Assembly (NCBI GenBank): GCA_035644475.1
Contig: DASQOL010000141.1
Span: 1 to 48,599 of the forward strand
Length of the DNA: 48,599 nucleotides
Origin: FEN-1219 sp035644475
GTDB taxonomy: Bacteria; Pseudomonadota; Gammaproteobacteria; Steroidobacterales; Rariloculaceae
Reading direction: 5' to 3'
Shown: positions 40,232 to 48,400 of the stretch, in pieces
Position numbering within the stretch: position 1 is the stretch's first letter
Layout of the letters: each line of letters begins with the position of its first letter
Notes under the pieces: model-generated
Database searches by the model: none
Seen by the model: only the letters and a program-made list of their open reading frames with translations
What the model was told of the DNA's origin: nothing
Program-made: the position numbers and the translations under genes

Positions 40232-40600
40232 ATGGCGATCCGGAACACCTTTTCCGCCCCGGCGCGGTTGTCATCGCAGCCATCCCGTCCGCGAACCGCA
40301 CCGAAGACTTCTTTCGGGGACAAGCTCGCACAAGGACTCGCTTACAAGCGAAGCCTGCTCCTCGCCGCCGGCCTATCGGGGCGCGGCGCGGATGAGCTGC
40401 TCGCCAGCGCCCCGATCACGAGCGCGGCCGATCGCACCACGGTCAAGGGTTTTCAGCAACGCAACCTGCGCGCATCGGGTGGCCTGAGCAACCTCGAGAT
40501 CCAGGCGCTCATGAGCGCCTACAACCAATCCCAAACGCTCGCCTCGAGCGTGCAGAAGAAAGCGGACGACACTCACAAGGCCGTCATTGGAAAAATCTAG
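40232..40600 (+). CDS. Hypothetical small protein
   Basis: A 122-residue protein with an excellent GGGAGG site 7 nt before the ATG. The first 30 residues are Ser/Pro/Arg-rich and probably disordered; the rest is helical, with a Gln/Ser-rich end (LMSAYNQSQTLASSVQKKADDTHKAVIGKI region). The helical C-terminus has a look seen in type III needle or rod proteins, but no secretion gene is nearby and the resemblance is too weak for a name. It is alone between divergent and convergent genes. A 7-bp hairpin CGCGACG/CGTCGCG (40114-40131) lies 100 bp upstream. Confidence 0.65.
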   Translation: MAIRNTFSAPARLSSQPSRPRTAPKTSFGDKLAQGLAYKRSLLLAAGLSGRGADELLASAPITSAADRTTVKGFQQRNLRASGGLSNLEIQALMSAYNQSQTLASSVQKKADDTHKAVIGKI

Positions 40601-40639
40601 CCACAGCGAGCCGCGAGCCAGCCGAAGGCCGAGGCGGCG

Positions 40640-41686
40640 TCAGTCCGGCAGCGGCCCGCCGCGGTAGCACCACTCGAACGCGGCGGCGTCGGTCAGGATC
40701 TCTCGTCCGAGCCGGGCGGTGTCGGCCGAGATCGCGGGCGTCACACCGTCCTCGTGCGCCGCGCCCACCTTACCCTTGCGCACCATCGCACCCGAGTCGA
40801 GGATCGGGACCTCGGCAGCCGTCTGGATCTCGAACTTGCGCTCGTTCGCCTTCATCCAGCCGAACGACGTGTACTCGAGGATCGCCGGCCACTGCTCTGG
40901 TCTAGGCCGCAAGCCGAGGAACTCGGCGATCGTGCGCACAGAGCCGTCGTGGTCGCGCTTCATATCGGCGAAGTGCAGCAGCAGCACGTTCGGCCGCCCA
41001 CGCAGCGGCCACCAGGCCGCGACGAAGCCGAAGATCATCGGAGCGAAGGCCTGCTGCGCAACGTCGTAATAGAACGAGTGGAAGTCAGGGCGCACGAACA
41101 CTTCGCGCGGCGTGTGCCAGAGCTCGAACCAGGCGTCGGAGTGTGCCGCGACGAATGGATGCATCGACGCCAGAACCTCGTCCGGGTTGCGCACCACGAC
41201 AACGTAGCGAACGTCGGGCGACGCACCCGGCGCCCGATACGGCAACGGGCCCGGCGGGGAATGCGTCTTGAACGCACGGCGTCGCCCGCGCGGCATCCGC
41301 TCGAGCTTCGCGAGTCGTTGCTCACGCGTGACGCTCGGCCCCGGAACGAGCTCGAGCCACGGCACCTCGACGTAGAGGTCCTCGAAGTCCGGATCGCCGC
41401 CCTCGCGCAGCTGATGCACGATGTTCATCGTCCACGTCGTGCCGCTCTTCACGGGCACGGAGACGACGATGTCGCCGTCGCGCCACTTCACGCGCCGCTG
41501 GATATCGACGTCGATCCAGCCGGGGCCGCGCGGCGGTTCGTCCGCCGGCGCTCGCGCCGCCGTTTTTTTGGGAGCGGGCTTCGCTTTTCGCGCGGGCGTT
41601 TTCTTGCGAGCGCGGGGCTGTTTGGACACGCGCGCCTTCTTGCGAGTCGCGACCTTCCTGCGACGCGGGGCATGCTTGCGAGTCAT
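40640..41686 (-). CDS. PAPS-type sulfotransferase with histone H1-like basic tail
   Basis: A 348-residue protein. Residues 55-340 are a cytosolic-type sulfotransferase: the 5'-phosphosulfate loop PVKSGTTWT (78-86), 3'-phosphate motif VVRNPDEVLASMHPF and a C-terminal RKGKVG loop are all seen. It would move sulfate from PAPS to a hydroxyl or amine acceptor. Residues 1-47 are an added tail with 21 Lys/Arg and no Asp/Glu, full of Ala and Pro, like histone H1 or AlgP tails, which could bind nucleic acid or acidic polymers. It is the last gene of a leftward operon, 9 bp after a lipoprotein gene. Confidence 0.88.
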   Translation of the reverse strand: MTRKHAPRRRKVATRKKARVSKQPRARKKTPARKAKPAPKKTAARAPADEPPRGPGWIDVDIQRRVKWRDGDIVVSVPVKSGTTWTMNIVHQLREGGDPDFEDLYVEVPWLELVPGPSVTREQRLAKLERMPRGRRRAFKTHSPPGPLPYRAPGASPDVRYVVVVRNPDEVLASMHPFVAAHSDAWFELWHTPREVFVRPDFHSFYYDVAQQAFAPMIFGFVAAWWPLRGRPNVLLLHFADMKRDHDGSVRTIAEFLGLRPRPEQWPAILEYTSFGWMKANERKFEIQTAAEVPILDSGAMVRKGKVGAAHEDGVTPAISADTARLGREILTDAAAFEWCYRGGPLPD

Positions 41687-41695
41687 GTCGCTACT

Positions 41696-42103
41696 CTAAC
41701 GCGGGAAGTCGGCGCAAACGTACGGCACCGCCGCGCGCACGAAGCGCCGCTCTTCCGCGCCGCCTACGAGGTCGAGGCGCAGCGCGAACGCGTCGTCCGT
41801 CGCTGCGACGACGGTGGCGCGGATTTCGACGCCGTCTTCTTCCCAGCGCAGCGCGCCGTCCGGGCCGGACGTCCAGTGCGACAGCCGATGCGTCTCGAAG
41901 CACGAGTCCTGGAGCAGGGTGCCGTCCGGAAGGAAGATCCACAACGCGCCGCGCGGCGCCGAATCGTCGGCGAGCGTCCACGCATGGCCGACGAATGCCG
42001 GAGCGGCGGGCGCCGTGCCCTGCGTTACCGGCTCCGAGGGCCGGGCGCAGCCGAAAACCACGAGCGCCGAGCAGATCGCGACGAGGCGCCGCCGCAACGT
42101 CAA
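41696..42103 (-). CDS. Small putative lipoprotein
   Basis: A 135-residue protein with an N-terminal signal and probable lipobox (VVFGC, Cys19). The mature part has a beta-strand pattern (GHAWTLADDSAPRGALWIFLPDGTLLQDSC, WEEDGVEIRATVVA), recalling small META/lipocalin-like lipoproteins, but no family is clear. The TTG start overlaps the stop of the gene before it (TTGA), indicating coupled translation and supporting this unusual start codon. Confidence 0.78.
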   Translation of the reverse strand: MTLRRRLVAICSALVVFGCARPSEPVTQGTAPAAPAFVGHAWTLADDSAPRGALWIFLPDGTLLQDSCFETHRLSHWTSGPDGALRWEEDGVEIRATVVAATDDAFALRLDLVGGAEERRFVRAAVPYVCADFPR

Positions 42104-42609
42104 CGACCCTTCTTGGGCGCAGGCTTGGCCCCGGCTCGGGTCCTGGCCGCAGCCTTCGCGGCGGCTGCGGTCTTGGCCTTGCCGCCTGCCGAAAGCGCGT
42201 ATTCCGCGGGCCGCGTCAACGACTTGATGAAGTCGACGCGGCGGAAGCGCGCGGCCGACCAGTCCTCGTCGATGGCGACCATGCGCACGGGCTCGAAGCC
42301 CGCCTTGCCGAGCTCGGCCCAGCCGTTGTCGCGGTTGAATTCGCAGGTGTATTTCTTCGACGACTGCTTCGGGTAGGCGAACCAGACGACCGCGTCGCCC
42401 GCCGCGCTCTTGCCCACGGACTTCGCGAGCGCGTCCACTTCCTTCTGCTTGGTGACGAACGCGAGCGAGAACGCGAGCTCGCCGCCGACGGAGCGCTTCA
42501 CCGCCACGCCTTCGAGCGACGCGATCTCGGGCTCGAAGCTCGCGGGCGCCCCCACGACCACGATTTCTTTCTGGTCCTTGAGGTTCAGCTTCTTGAAGAC
42601 CGGAGACAT
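42100..42609 (-). CDS. DUF3052-like protein with Lys/Ala tail
   Basis: A 169-residue cytoplasmic protein. The core (residues 1-135: NLKDQKEIVVVGAPASFEPEI, FVTKQKEVDAL, AGDAVVWFAYPKQSSKKYTCEFNRDNGW, RMVAIDEDWSAARFR) resembles the DUF3052-type alpha/beta fold of unknown function. The last 30 residues are Ala/Lys/Arg-rich and contain AKPAPKK, also present in the sulfotransferase tail of the same operon. The start lies 4 bp after the zinc-ribbon gene. Confidence 0.75.
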   Translation of the reverse strand: MSPVFKKLNLKDQKEIVVVGAPASFEPEIASLEGVAVKRSVGGELAFSLAFVTKQKEVDALAKSVGKSAAGDAVVWFAYPKQSSKKYTCEFNRDNGWAELGKAGFEPVRMVAIDEDWSAARFRRVDFIKSLTRPAEYALSAGGKAKTAAAAKAAARTRAGAKPAPKKGR

Positions 42610-42613
42610 CGTC

Positions 42614-43000
42614 TCATCTCGGCCCGGCGCCGTCCTGCGCGCGCTGCTCGCGGCTGCCCTTGTGGTAGCGGCGCTGACCTTCGGTCATGCCGCCGAACTG
42701 ATGCTTCTCGATTCGCCGTACGAGCTCGTCGTGCAGCTCGCTGCGCGCGCGCTCGTCGAGCGCGTGGCGGTTACGGGCGCGGCGCGTGGTCGACGCGTCG
42801 AGCGGCAGCGAATCGCGACACACCTCGCACGCGAGGTGATGCTTCGTGAACAGCGGCAAGACTCGCACGAAGAACAGCGACACCCACTCGGTCTCGTGCC
42901 AGATCCGCCACGACGCCTCCTTGCCGCAGCGCTGACAGTCCGTCTTGAGCAGCGACTCCTTGGGCTGCACCGTCTTTTGCCAACCGAAGATCACGAACAT
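42614..43000 (-). CDS. Zinc-ribbon-like small protein
   Basis: A 128-residue protein with two CxxC pairs, Cys22/Cys25 and Cys58/Cys61, that should hold one zinc ion. Between them lies a hydrophobic aromatic segment (WVSLFFVRVLPLF) that could touch the membrane. The rest is charged and helical. It starts 5 bp after qmcA, with GAGG 8 nt upstream of the ATG. Similar small zinc-ribbon proteins accompany membrane proteins in various bacteria. Function unknown. Confidence 0.75.
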   Translation of the reverse strand: MFVIFGWQKTVQPKESLLKTDCQRCGKEASWRIWHETEWVSLFFVRVLPLFTKHHLACEVCRDSLPLDASTTRRARNRHALDERARSELHDELVRRIEKHQFGGMTEGQRRYHKGSREQRAQDGAGPR

Positions 43001-43005
43001 GCCCG

Positions 43006-43953
43006 CTACCTCGGCGGAGCGGCAAGGGTGCCGCCCTGCCGCGTCTGGTCGAAGACCTTGGTCGCGAGCGCGATCATGCCCGCGATGTCGGTCAAGTTGG
43101 CAGGCACCACGAGCGTGTTGGCCGTGCGCGCGAGGTTGCCGAGCTGCGTCACGTAGTCCTCCGCGATGCGCAGCTGCATCGCCTCGCGCCCCCCGGCCGT
43201 GCTGACCGACTCTGCCACGCGCCGCAGGCCCTCGGCCGTGGCCGTCGCCACCGCGAGAATCGCCTCGGCCTCGCCTTGCGCCACGTTGATTTGCTGCTGG
43301 CGCGACGCTTCCGACTCCTTGATCACGCGCTGCTTCTCGCCTTCCGCTTGATTGATTTTCGCGTCGCGCTCGCCCTCGGACGTGAGGATCACGGCGCGTT
43401 TCTCCCGCTCGGCGCGCATCTGCTTCTCCATCGCCTGGATCACGTCGCGCGGCGGATTGATGCTCTTGATCTCGTAGCGCAGCACCTTCACGCCCCAGGG
43501 CTCCGATGCCTTGTCGAGCTCGCTCACGACGTTGGCATTGATCGTGGCCCGCTCCTCGAACGTGCGGTCGAGCTCGATCTTGCCGATCTGGCTGCGCAGC
43601 GTGGTCTGCGCGAGCTGCGAGATCGCGAACTCGTAGTTCGCGATGCCGTAGGAAGCGCGCGCCGCGTCCAGGATCTGCATGTAGAGCACGCCGTCGATGC
43701 CGACCTGCACGTTGTCCTTGGTGATGCAGATCTGCTCGGCGATGTCGATCGCCATCTCCTTGAGCGTGTGCTTGTACGCGATGCGCTCCACGAACGGGAT
43801 GAGGATGTGGAACCCGGCTTGCAACGTGCGGCTGTACTTGCCGACGAACTCGACGATGTAGGCGCTCTGCTGCGGCACCACGGTCGCCGTCTTCATCAGC
43901 ACGAAGATCACGAGCACCGCGATCGCCAAAGTGAATATCAACGCTGTGTCCAT
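43006..43953 (-). CDS. qmcA: SPFH/stomatin-like membrane protein QmcA
   Basis: A 315-residue SPFH-family protein. Residues 2-22 form the N-terminal membrane anchor, then the SPFH domain (AYIVEFVGKYSRTLQAGFHILIPFVERI, KDNVQVGIDGVLYMQI, NPPRDVIQAMEKQMRAEREKRA in outline) and a long coiled coil at about 175-260 rich in Ala/Glu. Such proteins make large rings that define membrane microdomains, and QmcA is linked to FtsH and the membrane quality-control system in E. coli. GGAG is 6 nt before the ATG at 43951-43953. nfeD lies 23 bp upstream, the classic pairing. Confidence 0.95.
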   Translation of the reverse strand: MDTALIFTLAIAVLVIFVLMKTATVVPQQSAYIVEFVGKYSRTLQAGFHILIPFVERIAYKHTLKEMAIDIAEQICITKDNVQVGIDGVLYMQILDAARASYGIANYEFAISQLAQTTLRSQIGKIELDRTFEERATINANVVSELDKASEPWGVKVLRYEIKSINPPRDVIQAMEKQMRAEREKRAVILTSEGERDAKINQAEGEKQRVIKESEASRQQQINVAQGEAEAILAVATATAEGLRRVAESVSTAGGREAMQLRIAEDYVTQLGNLARTANTLVVPANLTDIAGMIALATKVFDQTRQGGTLAAPPR

Positions 43954-43976
43954 GGATTCTCCGTCGCCCCGATAGC

Positions 43977-44408
43977 CTAGTTCATGCGCACGCGCAGAGT
44001 GAGCCCCTCGATGCCCTCGATCCGCACTTCTTCGCCCGCGGGGATCGGTCGCTCGCCGACGTTGAGCGCCGTCCAACCGGCGCCGCGATACTCCACGCGC
44101 AGCGACTTGCCGGGCGCGAGCGCCTCGGGGATCAGCACGAGCTGCGCGATGTCGCTATCGACCTTGCCGAGTGGACGTCTGCGGAGCTTCTCGTAGAGCT
44201 GCCTGCGCACGGTCAACATCGCGACGATGGAAAGCACCGCGAACGTCATCCATTGCGCCCAGCCCGGCAGGTCGACGCCGATCAGGCCGAGAAAGCCCAC
44301 GACGAGCGCGCCGGCGCCGATGAAGATCAAGTAGAACTGCGCATCGACCGCGAATAGCTCCGCGGCGAGCAACAGCGCACCGACGACACACCAACCCCAC
44401 CACGTCAT
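43977..44408 (-). CDS. NfeD family membrane protein
   Basis: A 143-residue short NfeD protein with two to three membrane helices (residues 4-60) and a C-terminal OB-fold domain (SLRVEYRGAGWTALNVGERPIPAGEEVRIEGIEGLTLRV in outline). It partners the SPFH protein encoded next to it. The ATG at 44406-44408 has GAGG 8 nt upstream; earlier in-frame ATGs lack one. It is the first gene of a six-gene leftward operon. Confidence 0.93.
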   Translation of the reverse strand: MTWWGWCVVGALLLAAELFAVDAQFYLIFIGAGALVVGFLGLIGVDLPGWAQWMTFAVLSIVAMLTVRRQLYEKLRRRPLGKVDSDIAQLVLIPEALAPGKSLRVEYRGAGWTALNVGERPIPAGEEVRIEGIEGLTLRVRMN

Positions 44409-44823
44409 AGCGTTTACCTCATCGGTTCGGCGCCCGCAGCCCAACCGATGCCCGCGAGCCGGCCCCCGCCGCGATTATCCAGGAGCCGGTGTCTCAATCA
44501 AGGGTCAGCGCGACTCGAGTTGCTTCAGCAGCGCTCTCGGGCGCCGTGAGCCGGTAGCTCGCACGGCGAGGTTTGCACCTTGCGGAAGTACGCGAGCACC
44601 CCGCCGAGCTGCCAATTCGCGGCAATACCTCTTTCTGATCATTTCGCCCAGAAACGGTCGGTGACGCTCCCACTTCCCCCGGTTAATTTTTCGTTGCATC
44701 TGCTAGCCAATGTCCGGTAGTTGACAGAGAGCGACGGTGACCTGTGGTAAACGGTGTTTGCCTCGTTCCGCGCGCAGCAACGCGCGACAGTCCCTCGTAA
44801 CAGCTTCGCAACGGGAGCGAAAC
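44409..44823. other. 415-bp divergent spacer
   Basis: No supported gene. It must hold the promoter of the nfeD operon and the rightward promoter at 44721-44750. GGTTAATTTTTCGTTGC at 44680-44696 is an AT-rich island in an otherwise GC-rich stretch. Confidence 0.5.
44721..44750 (+). promoter_or_regulatory. Candidate sigma70 promoter of the RHS region
   Basis: A perfect -35, TTGACA (44721-44726), is followed after 18 bp by TGGTAA (44745-44750), about 75 bp before the first start codon. The -10 is weak. Confidence 0.4.
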
Positions 44824-45371
44824 ATGCAGCATCGACCATTGTGCCACGGGGGCTCCGCGATCCCTCGCGCCGCCCGGCTCCGGGCACCTGATCGTGGTTC
44901 CCGGCAGCATTGCGGCAGCCAACGTCGTAGGGACGCGCACGCGGAGCTCGGAACCGCGCAGAACGTCGGCATCAATCAGCAAAACAAGTTCGGCGTGATC
45001 GAGTTCGAAGCAACGACGGGTCAATGGATCACCGTGCAAACGTCAGCTTTGACCACGACGCCTTCGGGAGCGAGCGTCGGCTACCAAGTCTTCTCGCCCA
45101 CCGGCGGACTGGTCGCATCTGGCCCGATAGGAGGCCCGAGAGCGTCTATTCACCTCCCGAAGGTCGCCGTGACGGGCACGTATCTCTTGACGTTTGCTTC
45201 GGGGAGCAGCAGCTCGATTCAGGTCACTGCCCCAGCGGCACGCAAGTCGCTTCGACGAGCGGCACGACGCAGGCCACGCTCAATCTCACGAACCTCGTGG
45301 CCGGGACCTACAGCGTCTTGATCGTCCCGCAGCTGGCAGCAACGGCGACCCTGCACGTTCAGATCCAGTGA
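44824..45371 (+). pseudogene. Secreted beta-sandwich domain gene, frameshifted
   Basis: An ATG at 44824 has GGGAG 6 nt upstream. From about 44944 the frame encodes LGTAQNVGINQQNKFGVIEF, then phrases such as GQWITVQTSAL and VAVTGTYLLTFASGSSSSIQVT. This is the beta-rich repeat style seen in front of bacterial RHS and other secreted proteins. At 45230-45233 (a run of four C) the sense moves to another frame: SGTQVASTSGTTQATLNL, TYSVLIVPQ, stop at 45371. Adding one C restores one frame. No signal peptide is readable from the ATG, so the 5' part (44824-44940) may contain a further error. Assembly error or true decay are both possible. Confidence 0.6.
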
Positions 45372-45424
45372 CGAGCACGCACGGCGAACGCATTCCAACA
45401 TCACGACAAACGAAGGATTCCCCC

Positions 45425-48400
45425 ATGGCCAACCGACACGCGAAATCGCTGACAACCGGCGCCGGCGCGTTGCTCGCGATGGTTGTCTTGACTGTCACGT
45501 CGCTGACCACTTTGGTGATCGCACCGACGGCTCACGCCACCGGCGGCCAGTGCAAGTGGGAAGGCGGCCAAGGCGCGGCCGGCGGCTTCGGGTATTGCGC
45601 GGCCGAGGACTGCATCGGCAACGGCGGTATGGCGCAGTGCTCCGCAGGCGTTGGAGCGCCCGCGCCCGGATACACCGACGCGCAAGTGGGCCCTGACAAG
45701 TGGGTCTACTCGATGTGCGACGACTCGGCCGCTTTCGTGGGTCACGCCGTCGTCTGGTGTCAGGTGACCGGCGGAACGTGGACGATTTCCCAAGGTACGG
45801 GGTACTGCATAAATACCCCAGAGCCTTTCATTACCTCCAACAGCACGAGCAGCGAGTCCGCGGCGGTCGACGCTTCCGACCATTGGATCGCCGCGATGTA
45901 TCCCGGCTGCACGACGTCACTCGCGTCGGACAGCGGCTGGGGATCCGTGAGCACCTACCAATGTTGGAGCGGCTCCCCGCAGCAGAGCCTCGACATCACG
46001 ATCTCGGGCTACAAGCAACGCCTCTACAACATCGGCGGCACCTGTTCGCAGTCGCAGTTCGACATCGTGCTCCGCAAGGATCGCGCGGCGAAATGCCCGG
46101 CGGGCTACAAGTCGCGCACCGCCGTGGGCGGGCCGGAGTGTTATCTGCCCGCCGAGTGTTGCGCGACCCGCGCCGGCAATCCCGTGTCGGTCGTCACGGG
46201 AACCAAGTATCAGCGCGAAGATGACTACCTGGTGGCCGCCGCGACCGGGCTCGAGCTGTCTCGTTTCTACAAGAGCACGGGCTACTACTGGCCCCACGAC
46301 TTGACGGGCGTGTTAGCCGAACCGCTGAACAACCGCGACTTCTGGCGCCACACGTACGATCGCCGGCTCACCATCGTTTCCGGCAACGCCCAAACATCCG
46401 GCGTGCTCCAAGCCGCGGACGGCTCGCTGCGCATTTTCGACGCGAGCGGCAACGAGAGCACGCGCAACAACGGCACCAATGGCACAGGAGCGAAGCTCCA
46501 AGCCGTGTCGGGCATCGGCTGGGACGTGACGCTGCCGACCGGCCACGTCGAGCGCTACAACACCTCGGGCCGTCTGATCTCCATTACTGCGCTCAACGGC
46601 CAGGTTACGACGCTGTCGTACAGCGGCGTCAACTTGACGACGGTGACCGGTCCCTTCGGTCACACGCTCGCGTTCGGCTACAACTCCGACGGTCTGCTCG
46701 CGACGGTAACGTTGCCGGACGACGGCGTCATTTCCTACGGATACGACTCCCTCAAGCGTCTCACGTCGGTGACCTACCCCGACACCAAGACGAAGCTCTA
46801 CCACTACGAGAACGGGTCGAACCGCTTCCTTCTCACCGGCATCACCGACGAGGACGGCGTGCGCTTCGCGACCTACGTCTACGACACGGCGGGCCGCGTC
46901 ACGAGCGAGTCGCACGCAGGCGGCGTGGCGTCGCGCACTTTTACGTACGGCAACCTCGGCCAGCCGACCACGGTCACGGACCCGCTCGGCACGTCCACGC
47001 AGTTCACGTTCACCGTCGCGGCGGGCATGTACCGCCCCGCGTCGTACGCGCAACCGTGCCTCGACTGCGGCAGCGGCGGTACCACCTACGACACCGGCGG
47101 CAACATCGTCACACGCACCGACTTCAACGGTGCGCAGACCACCTACGCGTACGACACGACGCGCCGGCTCGAGACCTCGCGCACCGAGGCGTACGGCACG
47201 CCGCGCGCGCGCACGATTACCACGCAGTGGCACTCGACGTTCCGTCTGCCGACCCAGATCGACGAGCCCGGCCGGCGCACGAACTTCAGCTACGACGGGC
47301 ACGGCAACGTGCTCACGCAGACGGTGACGGACACGGTCACGAGCGCGTCGCACACCATGACGTTTACCTACAATGGCGCGGGGCAGGTGCTCACGATGGA
47401 CGGCCCGCGCACCGATGTGAGCGACACCAGCACGTTCTCGTACAACGCATGCGCCGCGGGCGGCGCGTGCGGCCAGCCGCTGACGGTCACCGACGCGGCG
47501 GGCAACCAGATGACCTTCTCTAGCTACGACGACAACGGCCTGCCGCTCACGATCACCGACGCAAACGGCACGATCACGACGCTGACCTACGACGCGCGGC
47601 AACGGCTCACGAGCCGAAACGTCGGCGGCGAAACGACGACGATTCAGTATTGGCCGACGGGCTTGGTAAAAAAAGTGACGCTGCCCGACGCGTCGTTCCT
47701 CTCGTACGAGTACGACGACGCGCACCGTCTCACGAAGATCATCGATACCGACGGCAACCACATCGTGTACACGCTCGACGGCGCGGACGACGTGGTCGCG
47801 GAGTCGGTATACGACACCTCCGACACGCTGGTGCTCACGAAGACGCGGCAATACGACGCGCTCGGCCGGCTCGAGGAGGAGGAAGGCTCGGCCGGCCAAA
47901 CGGTGAGCTACGGCTACGACGCCAACGGCAACGTGCTCGCCGCAACCGACCCGATGGGCCGAGTGACGAGTTACGCGTACGACGAGCTCAATCGGTTGAA
48001 GAGCATGACCGACGCCGCGACGCAGCTCACCTCGTTCGGTTACGACCCGCTCGATCACCTGCTCTCCGTCACCGACCCGCGCAGCCTCACGACGAGCTAC
48101 GGCTTGGACGCGTTCGGCGACACCGTGTCGCTTGCGAGCCCGGACACGGGCGCGAGCGCGTTCACGCACGACGCGGCAGGCCAAGTGGACGTCGCGACGG
48201 ATGCGCGCAGCACGAGCGCGGACTACGCTCACGACGCCCTTGGGCGCGTGATGGAGATCGAGCACGCAGACCAGACGATCGAGCTCCACTACGATCAGGG
48301 CACGAACGGCGCAGGGCACCTCACCTCGATCGAGGACGGGTCAGGGACCACGACGTGGACGTACGACGGGCTCGGTCGCGTGGCGCAACGAACGCAGACG

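Noticed and set aside
44505..44699. Minus-strand frame of 64 codons upstream of the RHS region
   Set aside because: Arg-rich, no ribosome site, crosses the likely promoter region.
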